From contig NZ_JABFHF010000021.1 of assembly GCF_015476655.1 (NCBI RefSeq), positions 34,240 through 98,239 on the forward strand: a DNA stretch of 64,000 bases, written 5' to 3'. The notes below the pieces were generated by a model. It worked only from the letters and a program-made list of their open reading frames with translations. It had not been told where the DNA came from and searched no databases. The translations under genes were made by a program, and so were the position numbers. Of this stretch, positions 33,280 to 42,800 are shown piece after piece (the first letter of the stretch is position 1; the number at the start of each line of letters is the position of its first letter). The stretch comes from Aquiflexum lacus (GTDB lineage Bacteria > Bacteroidota > Bacteroidia > Cytophagales > Cyclobacteriaceae).

Positions 33280-34365
33280 TCAAAATTGGATTCTTTCCCC
33301 ATCCTTAAGTCCTCGGTAAAGCGTTCCGTTTTCTACAATCAGCACCTCACCATCCACACCGTTTTTGACACTGGAATCCACTCCGATAACTTTACCTCCA
33401 AAATGGCTGCTGACAGTCTCAAAGGAGGTATGCCCAACTATGATATGTTTTGATTTGAAATAGGCTAAAATTTCATCTACAGCTGGATCGCTGATTTCTC
33501 CCTGATTGAAATAGCCACGATACCATACGGGGCCATTGGATTCCATCAAAAACCAAAAATCATCTTCTTTTTTCTCTTTAGGAGGATAAGGTCCCAAGAT
33601 ATTTTCAAAAAACATTTTATTGACACTTTTTGCGGTCATCTTTCTTTGTATTAGTTCGGGTGATATTCCGGCATGAACAAATAATAAATCATTGATGGTA
33701 GTGATGGCGGGTCTTTGACGAATCCAATGGCCCAATACGGAATTGAAGCCATAGAGCTCTCCTACAGTAATCCCCATGATTTCAGCCGCTTTTACATACT
33801 TTTCATGTAGATACCTCAGGTCATCCCGGGTAACCATCAGTTCATGGTTACCGACCAAAAAATGAAGCTTTCCGCCGGCTTTCAGGGCTTGATTTTCAAG
33901 CTTGTAGGCAAGCCACAATATTTCGGTTACTTTATCCCCCCGGTCCATAATGTCCCCATTGATGACAAGATGGCCTTTGCCAAAATTCCAGTTCAGTTTT
34001 TCGTTGATTACTCCATGGTTTTTCAATAATTCGACCATGAGGTCATATTGGCCATGGATATCGGAAATCACAACAATATTTGAAACGCCCTTATATTTTT
34101 GAGCGGTGCGTGGTCTGCTGATCAAGTTGCTTCTGAACAGGTCTGTATCCACGCCCAATCCCAATTCTTTATCAGGAAAATCCACATTGATGTCTTCTTC
34201 CGTTTTCAATTGTCCATTTTCTACCCATTTGGCATTGAAGGCACCGTCTTGCCAAAAAATATAAGGTCCTTCGGAAACCGGACCTTTGATTTCCTGAGCT
34301 ATTACGCTGGGTAAATATGCCAACGATAAAAAGAGTAAAAGAAAAATTTTGAAGTATTTCTGCAT
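33280..34365 (-). CDS. Exported PPP-type metallophosphatase (paralogue 1)
   Basis: 361 residues with a signal peptide (FLLLFLSLAYLPSVIA). The PPP catalytic motifs are intact: SDIHGQYD (101-108), GDIMDRGDK (137-145), GNHELM, FVHAGIS and GHTS. These bind two metals and the phosphate of serine/threonine phosphatases and related diadenosine-polyphosphatase-like enzymes. Export suggests a periplasmic phosphatase whose substrate is unknown. A close paralogue lies 64 bases upstream on the same strand, so this is a tandem duplication. Confidence 0.9.
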   Translation of the reverse strand: MQKYFKIFLLLFLSLAYLPSVIAQEIKGPVSEGPYIFWQDGAFNAKWVENGQLKTEEDINVDFPDKELGLGVDTDLFRSNLISRPRTAQKYKGVSNIVVISDIHGQYDLMVELLKNHGVINEKLNWNFGKGHLVINGDIMDRGDKVTEILWLAYKLENQALKAGGKLHFLVGNHELMVTRDDLRYLHEKYVKAAEIMGITVGELYGFNSVLGHWIRQRPAITTINDLLFVHAGISPELIQRKMTAKSVNKMFFENILGPYPPKEKKEDDFWFLMESNGPVWYRGYFNQGEISDPAVDEILAYFKSKHIIVGHTSFETVSSHFGGKVIGVDSSVKNGVDGEVLIVENGTLYRGLKDGERIQF

Positions 34366-34429
34366 AGGACTTGATTAAAGATAGGAAGATTTTATAATTA
34401 TCTCCAAAGAAACCACTGAGTTAATTGCA

Positions 34430-35518
34430 TCAGGGAAATTTAAATCTTATTCCATTGATTGAACCACGAAAGAGTTCACCGTTTTCAATGATCAATATCT
34501 CCCCACCCCTGCCGTTTTTGATGCTGGAATCCACAGCCAATACCCTACCACCAAAAAGAGGAGTGATCATGTCTACCGAAGTATGGCCTACAATTATTCT
34601 TTGGGAACCAAAATAATCCAAGATATAGTCTAAATCAGTCAGATTGATGTTATTTTCATCAAAGTAACCCCTGTACCAAATCGGTCCTTTGGGACTGGTC
34701 AGGAATGAAATGTCCTTGCTTCTATCGCTGCGGTTTTTGGAGGGATTCAGAATATTTTCATAAAACAGCTGATTCACGTCATGGGCAGTTAATTCCCGGT
34801 CTACAAACTCCAGAGAGATGCCTGCATGTGTTATCAGAAGGCTGTCAATGCTTATGATGACAGGTCTTTTCCGTAGCCAGTTGCCCAATACAGATTCATT
34901 GTCGTGCATTTTTTTTACTGACATTTTCATCATCCTTGAGGTTCGGACATATTTTTGATTCAGGTACCGTAAATCATTTTCCAGCAACATCAGTTCATGA
35001 TTGCCCAATAGGAAATGGAGTCTACCCCCTGCCGCTATGGCCTGATCTTCAAGAATATAGGCTAGCCACAAGGCTTCTGTAACTTTATCTCCTCTTCCCA
35101 AAATATCACCATTGATGACCAAATGTCCTTTTCCAAAACTCCAGTTCAGTTTATCATCAATAACACCATGGCTTCTCAGCAGTTCGACCATGAGGTCAAA
35201 TTGACCATGAATATCTGAGATAACAACCAATTCTGTGACCCCTTTGTAATTTTGATAAAAATCAGGAGTCTGCTGCATTTTCTTTTTTACTAATACCGGA
35301 TCCAAGTGAAGACCAAATTCACTTTCTATAAATTCAGGGCTTAAAGACTTATCGCTTTTGGAAGTCCCGTTGTCAATCCAATTTACCTGTAATCGGTCCT
35401 CCTTTAGAAATATATATGGACCAGTGGAGAAACTTGGTTTCTGCGCAAAATTGTTTTTTGGTAAAAAGACAAATAATAGGATTGCTATTAAATTATTAAA
35501 AATGAAGGATTTGGTCAT
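34430..35518 (-). CDS. Exported PPP-type metallophosphatase (paralogue 2, altered DRG motif)
   Basis: 362 residues from ATG 35518 (MTKS), with a signal peptide (FNNLIAILLFVFLPKNNFA); a 16-residue upstream extension is unlikely. It aligns with paralogue 1 without gaps through the core: SDIHGQFD (101-108), GNHELM, THAGIS and GHTS. Its second motif reads GDILGRGDK, so the Asp of the conserved DRG triplet is Gly141. In PPP enzymes this Asp pairs with the GNHE His that protonates the leaving group. The codon is GGA, two changes from an Asp codon, so a simple sequencing error is unlikely. It may be less active or have changed specificity. Confidence 0.88.
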   Translation of the reverse strand: MTKSFIFNNLIAILLFVFLPKNNFAQKPSFSTGPYIFLKEDRLQVNWIDNGTSKSDKSLSPEFIESEFGLHLDPVLVKKKMQQTPDFYQNYKGVTELVVISDIHGQFDLMVELLRSHGVIDDKLNWSFGKGHLVINGDILGRGDKVTEALWLAYILEDQAIAAGGRLHFLLGNHELMLLENDLRYLNQKYVRTSRMMKMSVKKMHDNESVLGNWLRKRPVIISIDSLLITHAGISLEFVDRELTAHDVNQLFYENILNPSKNRSDRSKDISFLTSPKGPIWYRGYFDENNINLTDLDYILDYFGSQRIIVGHTSVDMITPLFGGRVLAVDSSIKNGRGGEILIIENGELFRGSINGIRFKFP

Positions 35519-35660
35519 CTTGTGAAGATAGATTCTTTTCAGATAAATTTCAAAACAAAAAATCATACGTATTAAGCTTGGCTTACGCTCACCATTATTT
35601 TTTTTGAAACTTCAATGTTGCAGATGTAAATCAAGTAGGGTTTTTTTACATTTACGTCCT

Positions 35661-36656
35661 ATGAAGAAAAAAATAGCTATTGTTACCGGAGGCTATACCG
35701 GAGAGTCGGTGGTTTCGCTCAAAAGTGCTGCTGTAGTCGAAAAAACCATCGATACGGATAGGTATGATGTTTTTAAGATTTTGATATATCCGCACAATTG
35801 GTATTATGAAACAGCAGCAGGAGAAAAAATTCTCATAGATCTGAATGACTTTTCTATTTTATTAAATGGTCAGAAAATCACATTTGATGGAGTTTTTAAT
35901 ATTCTGCATGGATCGCCGGGAGAAGATGGGAAATTGGCCGGATATTTTGATCTCTTGGGAATACCCTACACCACCTGCGATGCACTGACTTCTTCGATTA
36001 CCATGAACAAGGGTTATACCAAGGCAATTGTTCAGAATATTCCCGAACTGTTTGTGGCAAGGTCTGTTCAGCTATTCAAAAACTCTGAAGCAAATACAGC
36101 TAAGATCTTAAAAGAGCTTCGCCTACCTTTGTTTATCAAACCTAATAATGGTGGTAGTAGCATTGGTATGAGCAAGGTAAAAGTCCCTAAAGAATTACAG
36201 GAAGCATTAGACAAGGCATTTGCGGAAGACAGTCAGGTTTTGGTAGAAGAATTTGTAAGTGGTAGGGAATTTTCCATAGGAGTGTATCACGCCAAAGGTA
36301 AAACGACCGTCTTGCCCGCAACCGAAATTGTCAGCAGCAAAGAATTTTTTGATTTTGAGGCTAAATATTCTCCCGGGGTGACTGAAGAAATTACACCAGG
36401 AAGGATGAGTGAAGAGGAAGTAAATAGAGTTAACCGGATCATTGAAAAAGTTTACACCAAACTTAATTGCAAAGGAGCTGTTCGGATTGATTATTTTCTG
36501 GAACACGAAACAGATAAATTTTATTTCATTGAAATCAATACCGTTCCCGGCCAAACCGAAACCAGCCTGATTTCCCAACAGGTCAGGGCCATTGGCATGG
36601 AAGTCAGGGATTTTTATAATGAACTGATTGAGGAGATGTTTGTGGAGGAGACTTGA
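35661..36656 (+). CDS. ddl: D-alanine--D-alanine ligase
   Basis: 331 residues from ATG 35661 (MKKKIAIVTGG); the 19 codons upstream are not ligase-like. It is an ATP-grasp enzyme with ILHGSPGEDGKLAGYFDLLG at the N-terminal substrate domain, FIKPNNGGSSIGMSKV for ATP, and YFIEINTVPGQT carrying the metal ligands (Glu, Asn). The family makes D-Ala-D-Ala for peptidoglycan. It is transcribed away from the tandem PPP phosphatase genes and is followed by repeat-rich sequence. No other cell-wall gene is nearby. Confidence 0.95.
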   Translation: MKKKIAIVTGGYTGESVVSLKSAAVVEKTIDTDRYDVFKILIYPHNWYYETAAGEKILIDLNDFSILLNGQKITFDGVFNILHGSPGEDGKLAGYFDLLGIPYTTCDALTSSITMNKGYTKAIVQNIPELFVARSVQLFKNSEANTAKILKELRLPLFIKPNNGGSSIGMSKVKVPKELQEALDKAFAEDSQVLVEEFVSGREFSIGVYHAKGKTTVLPATEIVSSKEFFDFEAKYSPGVTEEITPGRMSEEEVNRVNRIIEKVYTKLNCKGAVRIDYFLEHETDKFYFIEINTVPGQTETSLISQQVRAIGMEVRDFYNELIEEMFVEET

Positions 36657-36961
36657 GCCGTGAGATGTTAGATATTAGAAACAAAGGCTGCCCCGAGTAT
36701 TGGGGAATCAAGACGGGAGAAACGAGACCTTTCTGCCGACAGGTAGGAATTAGAGACGAGAGTTTAGAGACAAGAATAACTGCCTGCCCCAGATTGGGGT
36801 GCAAGTGAGAGTTAAGAATCAAAAAATAAGGCCTATAGACTTACGAAAGCTCATTTACATGAAGGCACCCTACTTCTAACTCATGTACTTAACCTTCACC
36901 CACAAAGCCAATTCTAAAACCTACCTTCCGATAGGCAGGTCTAAAATCTAAAATCTACCCT
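36657..36961. repeat. Heptad-rich intergenic repeats after ddl
   Basis: Several 7-base-period tracts lie here: AGATGTT-AGATATT near 36662, AGAGACG-AGAGTTT-AGAGACA near 36750, and TAAAATC-TAAAATC near 36943. A partial CCTGCC/GGTAGG palindrome sits near 36735 and 36930. I see no gene in this stretch. Confidence 0.6.
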
Positions 36962-37663
36962 TCATCCTTCTTCCATTATCCTTCCCTTCACCCCCCTCAC
37001 CATTTCTTTTTTCCCGGGAGGGCCGGGGAGGGTTTCGACTTCCAGGCCGAGGTCTTGTAAATCCCGTTTCAATTGCCCTTTGGCACAGTAAGTTGTAAAA
37101 ACCGCACCAGGGTTCATGGTGTCAGTAACTTTGGCCAGTATTTCTTTGGTCCATAGTTCGGGTTGCTTATTGGGCGCAAAGGCATCAAAAAAGACCACAT
37201 CAGTAGGGTAGAGGACGGCTTCTTCCAAAGTCACAAGGTCTTTTTTCATATTAAAATACTCTGAAATTATAGTCCCTTCATTCCAAGGTGCGGTATGCAA
37301 CCTATTGAAATAAGAAGCATAATGGTATATACTCGTATCTACTTCTGTATAGTTGAGCTTGGAATAAATCTCTTTTTCCAAAGGAAATGGTTCAATGGTA
37401 TGGTACAGAACCGGAACCTTATACTGTTCGGCCCAAACCAAAGTTAACCAAGCATTAAGCCCTGTTCCAAATCCTACCTCAAATATCCGGATAGGGTACC
37501 TTTCAGGATTACGCATGTGCCAAGTCTCCAGACCATACAGCATAAATACATGGATGGATTCCCGGTAAGCCCCATGAAAAGAATGATAGCTTTCATTCAA
37601 TTCGGGCAGGAACAAGGAATGTGAACCGTCTTCAGTGGTGATGATCTTTACTTCCCGGGACAT
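36962..37663 (-). CDS. mnmD: MnmD-type tRNA 5-methylaminomethyl-2-thiouridine methyltransferase
   Basis: 233 residues. The DUF752 family methyltransferase features are clear: IFEVGFGTGLNAWLT (SAM motif), YHTIEPFPLE, DVVFFDAFAPNKQPELWTKE (the DAFxP catalytic region) and GAVFTTYCAKGQLKRDL. It corresponds to the methyltransferase half of E. coli MnmC, without the oxidase domain, and completes the wobble uridine modification mnm5s2U34. It starts one base after the ispF stop on the same strand. The 3' end lies in a CCTTCAT-type heptad tract. Confidence 0.93.
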   Translation of the reverse strand: MSREVKIITTEDGSHSLFLPELNESYHSFHGAYRESIHVFMLYGLETWHMRNPERYPIRIFEVGFGTGLNAWLTLVWAEQYKVPVLYHTIEPFPLEKEIYSKLNYTEVDTSIYHYASYFNRLHTAPWNEGTIISEYFNMKKDLVTLEEAVLYPTDVVFFDAFAPNKQPELWTKEILAKVTDTMNPGAVFTTYCAKGQLKRDLQDLGLEVETLPGPPGKKEMVRGVKGRIMEEG

Positions 37664-37664
37664 C

Positions 37665-38147
37665 TTATATGGTATAAATTAATGCCACACAATAAGCAGA
37701 GACTCCCTCTTCCCTGCCCACAAAACCCAAGTTTTCTGTAGTAGTAGCCTTAATGGAAATATTTCTTTCCTCAACCTCCATGACCTCGGAAAGGCATTTT
37801 TTCATGGCCACGATATGCGGATTGACTTTAGGTATTTGGAGACAGACTGTGGTGTCAATATTGCCAACTTCATAGCCCTCATTCCTGAGTAGAAGCATTA
37901 CCTCTTTCAAAAGTATTTTACTATCAATCCCTTTATACTTCGGGTCTTTATCCGAAAAATGGTAACCGATATCCCGGAGATTGGCTGCACCCAACAAGGC
38001 GTCACAGATCACATGGATCAGTACATCTGCATCTGAATGGCCTACAGCCCCTTTTTCATGTTCAAGTTTAATGCCCCCAAGCCAAAAATCATATCCTAGC
38101 TGTAGCTGATGAACATCGTAACCGAAACCTATTCTGAAGTTTGACAT
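37665..38147 (-). CDS. ispF: 2-C-methyl-D-erythritol 2,4-cyclodiphosphate synthase
   Basis: 160 residues, the standard size. GFGYDVHQL supplies the zinc ligands Asp and His, and GHSDADVLIHVICDALLGAA holds the third His and the conserved core. IKATTTENLGFVGREEG is the C-terminal signature. The enzyme makes the cyclic diphosphate intermediate of the MEP isoprenoid route as a trimer in the cytoplasm. It is followed after 1 base by mnmD, forming a two-gene unit with unrelated functions. Confidence 0.97.
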   Translation of the reverse strand: MSNFRIGFGYDVHQLQLGYDFWLGGIKLEHEKGAVGHSDADVLIHVICDALLGAANLRDIGYHFSDKDPKYKGIDSKILLKEVMLLLRNEGYEVGNIDTTVCLQIPKVNPHIVAMKKCLSEVMEVEERNISIKATTTENLGFVGREEGVSAYCVALIYTI

Positions 38148-38154
38148 TTTGAAT

Positions 38155-38440
38155 TTAGATTTTAGTCGTGAGACATGAGACGTGAGACTTGAAAACCTTT
38201 GGGGTTTTTAAAACCCCGAAGGTTTCGCTTAAGGAGGATCAAAACCTGCCCTGAGTCAAAGGGAGTTCACAAACAAGAACCAAAGCCTGTCCCGATGAAA
38301 ATCGGGGAATCAAGGGCAAGGAAATAAGAGCCACAGCTTAGCCCAATGCATATCGGGAAAACAAGAAACTACACTTTATTACCAATTCTCCAATTTTTCT
38401 AATAACCCATACTTGGTTCATTGTACTTGGTACCTTGTAC
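38155..38440. repeat. Intergenic repeat region upstream of ispF
   Basis: It begins with AGACATG-AGACGTG-AGACTTG heptads (38171-38191). A palindrome of the AACCTTTGGGGT type follows at 38194-38224. A TACTTGG-TTCATTG-TACTTGG-TACCTTG-TACAATT heptad tract closes it at about 38410-38444, touching the end of the M16 peptidase gene. I see no gene. Confidence 0.7.
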
Positions 38441-38448
38441 AATTATCC

Positions 38449-39684
38449 TTAAGTCCCCTTATAATACAAAACCGACGAATTCTCTTCCCTCAAGATATTT
38501 CTGGCCCAATCCAGTATTTGATCTGCCGGGATTTGGGTTTTCTTTTCGTATTCAGTTTGGTACAAATCCGCATCGCCCAAATGGGCATAATAGGCCAAAC
38601 TCATTGCCCTGTTTAGAATCTGTACCGACTCATAGGTTTTCATGGCTTCTGCCTGATTTTTGACCTTGGTCAGGGTTTCATTGGAAATGCTGGACTCCAA
38701 AAAAGCCTGAACCACTTCATCCAATGCCTTCTCAGCATTTTCAGCAGTCTGACCTTTTTCCATTTTTCCTGAAAACACCATCAGTCCCGGATCAACAGTC
38801 CCATAAATATAGGCTCCTATAGAGGCAAAGATATTACCGTTTTTTACCAATTGCTGTTCCAGAATGGAAGAGCGGCCGAAGCCAATGATATCCGTGATCA
38901 GATCAGATTCCAAGTAACCATCCTGCATTTTGGCAGGCATATGATATACCTTGTATAGCGCATCCGTAGGGACATCCGCCTGTACTGTAGCTGTTTTTTT
39001 GCTTGCTTGCGGCAATTCCTGATTGATGGTTTTCTTGGGAATTTGCCCGGATGGAATGTCTCCAAACCATTTTTCGGCCAAGTGCTTGACCTGTTCCAAA
39101 GTGACATCCCCTGCTACCACCATGACGGCATTGTCAGGACGGTAATGGGTGAAATAGAATTCCTCCACATCTTCACGCTTGTAGTTGATGATGTCTTCAA
39201 GGTTAGCACCTATGGTCGGCCATTGATAGGGATGCGTGTCATAGGCAAGCTTCCGGATATGGTGATGAACATCGCCATAAGGTTGGTTGAGGTACCGTTG
39301 TTTGAATTCCTCAATGACCACTTTCCTTTGGGTCTCAATGGTTTTTTCACTGAGATTGAGTTGGAGCATCCTGTCGGATTCCAGCCAAAAAGCCGTTTCA
39401 ATATTGGCAGCGGGAAGGGTAATGTAGAAGTTGGTAATGTCTGTATTGGTGAATGCATTGCAGGATCCACCGACTTTTTCCAATGCCGTGTCAAAAACAG
39501 GAACATTTTTGGAACTGCCGAACATCAGGTGTTCAAAGTAATGGGCCAAACCGGTTTTGCCTTTGATCTCGTTTCGGGAACCTACTTTATACAGGATATT
39601 CAATACGGCTATCTTGGTGCCGTGGTCCTCATGGACCAGTACCTGCAGGCCATTATCCAGTACAAATTTTTGGTAGTTGATCAT
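38449..39684 (-). CDS. M16 family zinc peptidase, single-length form
   Basis: 411 residues, one M16 repeat pair without a signal peptide. The zinc motif HYFEH (HxxEH) lies in GLAHYFEHLMFG, with the distal Glu in RKVVIEEFKQR about 75 residues later. DNAVMVVAGDV and the RS/Y-type C-terminal region are typical of the catalytic subunit of mitochondrial-processing-peptidase-like bacterial M16B enzymes. These often pair with a second, non-catalytic M16 subunit, but none is adjacent here. A copper-chaperone gene lies 52 bases upstream on the same strand. Confidence 0.93.
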   Translation of the reverse strand: MINYQKFVLDNGLQVLVHEDHGTKIAVLNILYKVGSRNEIKGKTGLAHYFEHLMFGSSKNVPVFDTALEKVGGSCNAFTNTDITNFYITLPAANIETAFWLESDRMLQLNLSEKTIETQRKVVIEEFKQRYLNQPYGDVHHHIRKLAYDTHPYQWPTIGANLEDIINYKREDVEEFYFTHYRPDNAVMVVAGDVTLEQVKHLAEKWFGDIPSGQIPKKTINQELPQASKKTATVQADVPTDALYKVYHMPAKMQDGYLESDLITDIIGFGRSSILEQQLVKNGNIFASIGAYIYGTVDPGLMVFSGKMEKGQTAENAEKALDEVVQAFLESSISNETLTKVKNQAEAMKTYESVQILNRAMSLAYYAHLGDADLYQTEYEKKTQIPADQILDWARNILREENSSVLYYKGT

Positions 39685-39736
39685 CGAAAATTTTGGGCAA
39701 AGCTAATAAATTAAAGCAAATTTGGCTTGAATTGTT

Positions 39737-39943
39737 TCAGGAAATGATTTCTCCCTTATAGCCTGATTTTTCCAGGGCTTCAACTACTTTACTTTGATTC
39801 ATTTCACCAGTCACGGTCAGAATCCTTTCAGGATGGGTAAGATCCACTGTCCAGGATTCAGCAGATAATTTTTCCATTTCAGGAGTGATGGCTGCTACAC
39901 ATGCGCCACATTTTACGTTTGTTTTGAATTTTAAGGATTTCAT
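39737..39943 (-). CDS. Heavy-metal-associated (HMA) domain protein, CopZ-like
   Basis: 68 residues forming one HMA domain: LKFKTNVKCGACVAAITPEM has the metal-binding CxxC (Cys-Gly-Ala-Cys), followed by the usual beta-alpha-beta pattern. Such proteins deliver copper(I) to CopA. It lies downstream of a CopA-type ATPase on the same strand, separated by about 280 bases of repeats. The M in the usual MxCxxC is replaced by Val (VKCGAC), as seen in some Bacteroidota HMA proteins. Confidence 0.9.
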   Translation of the reverse strand: MKSLKFKTNVKCGACVAAITPEMEKLSAESWTVDLTHPERILTVTGEMNQSKVVEALEKSGYKGEIIS

Positions 39944-40223
39944 TTTCTTTGAATTTAGACGTTAGATTTGAGACATAAGACGTGAGACAAGAGCCGAGAA
40001 CCTAGAGACGAGAAGTGAGACAATTGATTAAAGATAAGGTTGGTGCAATTTTTAATGATGCTAACTGAAGTAGTAGCGATGTCTAGGCAAATTGGCTTTT
40101 CCTTGTCACCTCGACGTAGGAGAGGTCTATTTGCCAAAGTTAGGGAAATAGATTTCTCTCCCTTACTTTTTCGGGATACCAAAGACAGATTTGGAAATTC
40201 CCTCTCGGCAACCCCATTCCTAC
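39944..40223. repeat. Repeats between copZ-like and copA genes
   Basis: AGACGTT-AGATTTG-AGACATA-AGACGTG heptads start at 39957, continuing as AGAGCCG-AGAACCT-AGAGACG-AGAAGTG to about 40022. At 40101-40128 lies the reverse complement of the AGACCTCTCCT...GTGACAAGG dispersed repeat found at 29006-29034. I see no gene. Confidence 0.7.
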
Positions 40224-42416
40224 CTACCCCCTCCTCAACCTCAGACTATTCCCCACCACAGACACGGAACTAAGCGCCATGGCGGCACCTGCGAGCATGG
40301 GATTGAGCAGGAAGCCGAAGGCGGGATATAAGACGCCCGCGGCAATCGGAATGCCAATGACATTATATATAAATGCCCAAAACAGATTTTGTTTGATAAT
40401 ACTGACTGTTTTTCGGGTCAATTGTATGGTTTTGGGGATTTGGTTCAGATCGGAATTGACCAAGGTCACCTCTGCTACCTCCATGGCAATATCCGTCCCA
40501 TGGCCCATAGCTATACTCAGGTCTGCAAGACTCAAGGCTTCGCTGTCATTGATACCATCTCCGGCCATGGCGACTTTTTTGCCTTTGGCCTGTAGGTCTT
40601 TGATATAACTGGCCTTGTCCTGGGGAAGCATTCCCGAACCGAACTCCTCAATTCCAACCTCTTTTGCAATCCAAGCAGCTGTCATTTGCTGATCTCCCGT
40701 CAACATGTGAACATCGATTCCCATGCTCTTTATTTTCCGGATGGCTTCTTTTGAACCTGATTTGATAGGATCAGCTATTTTAAAGACTCCTAAAAGCGCT
40801 GTATCCTTTGCCGCTAAAACCACCACAGCACCTTGTTGAAGATATTCTTTAGATCTCTCTATGATTTCAGCATTGATTTCTACGCCTTCTTCTTCCAGCC
40901 ATTTCTGATTGCCTATCCTGTATGCACTTTCTTCAGATTTTCCCCAAACGCCTTTGCCTGTGGTACTTTTAAATTCGAGTAGGTTTCCCGGTCTGTGCTT
41001 CTCTGAGAGAAACTGACTGATGGCTTTGGCCAAAGGATGTTCGCTTTTGGATTCAAGGGCTAATAAATATCCCAAATCAGCAGGCTGAATGTTGTCTGAA
41101 AAGTAAGATTCAGTGACTTTGGGATTACCTTCAGTGATGGTGCCTGTTTTGTCAAGAATCAGGGTATCAATTTTTTTTCCTTTTTCCAGGCTTTCAGCAT
41201 TCTTGATCAGTATACCCATTTCGGCACCCTTGCCCATGGCGGTCATGATTGCAGTTGGTGTGGCCAATCCCAATGCACAGGGACAGGCGATGACCCAAAC
41301 GGTCACCAAAGCCAACATACCCCTAAGCCAGGAATCTTCTACGCCACTAAAGCCCCAAATAAAGAATGTCAGCAAGCCGATCAAAAGGACTATCGGTACA
41401 AATATCCCTGCTACCTGATCCACTAATTTTTGCACGGGGGCTTTGGAACCCTGTGCCGCTTTTACCCGAAGGATAATTTGTGACAATAAGGTATCGTTGC
41501 CCACCTGCAATGCAGTAAACTCGAAACTTCCTTCCTGATTGACAGTGCCGGCAAAAACCTTTGTCCCCTTTTCTTTCAAAACAGGTAATGGTTCTCCGGT
41601 CAACATGCTTTCGTTGACATAAGAAGAACCTTGCAGTACTTTGCCGTCTAAAGGGATCTTCTGTCCCGGTTTGATCAGGATCGTTTCACCGGCTTTTACT
41701 TCTGAGGTTTTTTTTATGATTTCAGAGCCGTTTTCCAAGACCACCAATTCCTGGGGCTGTAATCCCATCAACTTTTTCAGTGCAGCACCTGTCCCGGCTT
41801 TGGCACCTGATTCCATGGTTTTGCCTAAAAGAATAAAGAAAAGGATTACCGCAGCAGCCTCAAAATAAACATGGGGTGCTATTCCTCTTTCGAGCAGGAA
41901 TTCGGGAAAAAAGGTATTAAAGGTGCTGTATAAATATGCAATGCCGGTACTGAGCGCCACCAAGGTATCCATATTGGCCTGTCTGTTTTTGGCCAAAAGC
42001 CATGCCTGCTTAAAAAACTGATTCCCAAACACCAGCAAAATTGGGGTCGTCAATGCCCACATGATGTAATTCCCATAGGGCATATGCATCCAAAACATGC
42101 CGATCAGGAATACCGGTAAAGCAAGGATTCCCGCCCATAGGGTCTTTCTTTTTAACTTTTGGAAGGCTTCTTTTTGAATATTTTCAAGATCTTCCTCCTG
42201 AATGTCCGCTATCAATAGGTCATAGCCGCTTGCTTTGACTTTTTGCTGGAGATCATCCAAAGACACTTCCTGATCATCCCATTCCAACCAAGCAGAATTG
42301 TTGGCATAGTTCACAGATGCTTTTTTCACACCCGGGTTGTTGGACAGTGTCTTTTCCACACTGATCGCACAAGCCGCACAACTCATTCCCGTAACAGGTA
42401 TTTCTTGTTTTTTCAT
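40224..42416 (-). CDS. copA: Copper-exporting P1B-type ATPase
   Basis: 730 residues. One N-terminal HMA domain (GMSCAAC, residues 9-15) is followed by eight membrane helices. The P-type landmarks are all present: TGEP actuator motif, the CPC metal site (VIACPCALGLATP), the phosphorylation motif DKTGTITEG, the HP motif (SEHPLAKAI) and GDGINDSEAL. The CPC motif together with MxCxxC-type HMA favours copper(I). The protein pumps copper out of the cytoplasm. An HMA chaperone gene lies downstream. The region upstream is 1.1 kb of repeats without a visible metal-sensor gene. Confidence 0.96.
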   Translation of the reverse strand: MKKQEIPVTGMSCAACAISVEKTLSNNPGVKKASVNYANNSAWLEWDDQEVSLDDLQQKVKASGYDLLIADIQEEDLENIQKEAFQKLKRKTLWAGILALPVFLIGMFWMHMPYGNYIMWALTTPILLVFGNQFFKQAWLLAKNRQANMDTLVALSTGIAYLYSTFNTFFPEFLLERGIAPHVYFEAAAVILFFILLGKTMESGAKAGTGAALKKLMGLQPQELVVLENGSEIIKKTSEVKAGETILIKPGQKIPLDGKVLQGSSYVNESMLTGEPLPVLKEKGTKVFAGTVNQEGSFEFTALQVGNDTLLSQIILRVKAAQGSKAPVQKLVDQVAGIFVPIVLLIGLLTFFIWGFSGVEDSWLRGMLALVTVWVIACPCALGLATPTAIMTAMGKGAEMGILIKNAESLEKGKKIDTLILDKTGTITEGNPKVTESYFSDNIQPADLGYLLALESKSEHPLAKAISQFLSEKHRPGNLLEFKSTTGKGVWGKSEESAYRIGNQKWLEEEGVEINAEIIERSKEYLQQGAVVVLAAKDTALLGVFKIADPIKSGSKEAIRKIKSMGIDVHMLTGDQQMTAAWIAKEVGIEEFGSGMLPQDKASYIKDLQAKGKKVAMAGDGINDSEALSLADLSIAMGHGTDIAMEVAEVTLVNSDLNQIPKTIQLTRKTVSIIKQNLFWAFIYNVIGIPIAAGVLYPAFGFLLNPMLAGAAMALSSVSVVGNSLRLRRG

Positions 42417-42427
42417 TTTTTAATTTT

Positions 42428-42574
42428 AGACGTGAGATATGAGACGTGAGATATGAGATATGAGACACAAGAGCCAAGAGCCAAGAACCAAGAGCCAAGA
42501 ACCAAGAACCAAGAGCCAAGAACCGAGATTCGAGAGCCAAGAGCCAAGAGCCAAGAAGCGAGATACGAGAACCG
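42428..42574. repeat. 147-bp heptad minisatellite (21 units)
   Basis: The tract reads as exactly 21 consecutive 7-base units, beginning AGACGTG-AGATATG-AGACGTG-AGATATG and passing into AGAGCCA/AGAACCA units. It ends with AGATACG-AGAACCG. All units start AGA (one has AGATTCG, one AGAAGCG). It lies immediately upstream of copA. Confidence 0.92.
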
Positions 42575-42800
42575 ATTCCGAATTCTTCGCCAATGTGAAT
42601 GTCTCCACTCACATCATGAGGTTTCGTCATTCTCATAAGTTCTCGGGCTATCTAGGCCAGATTAATTAAACCCTATCAGGGTTTTTGGAAACGCTCATTC
42701 TTAATTTTACTTCCTCCGGGTTTTACCCGGGGCAAATACCCTTCGGGATTGAATCCCTATCGGGATTTCCATCAAAGCTCTTCGTCAATGTGAGTGTCTC

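Noticed and set aside
39007..39714. 235-codon plus-strand frame
   Set aside because: It is antisense to the M16 peptidase at 38449-39684, whose HxxEH motif fixes the real strand.
42274..42669. Several overlapping open frames on both strands with Gly-Ser-Trp-Leu or Pro-Arg-Thr-Lys repeats
   Set aside because: They are the heptad minisatellite read in different frames.
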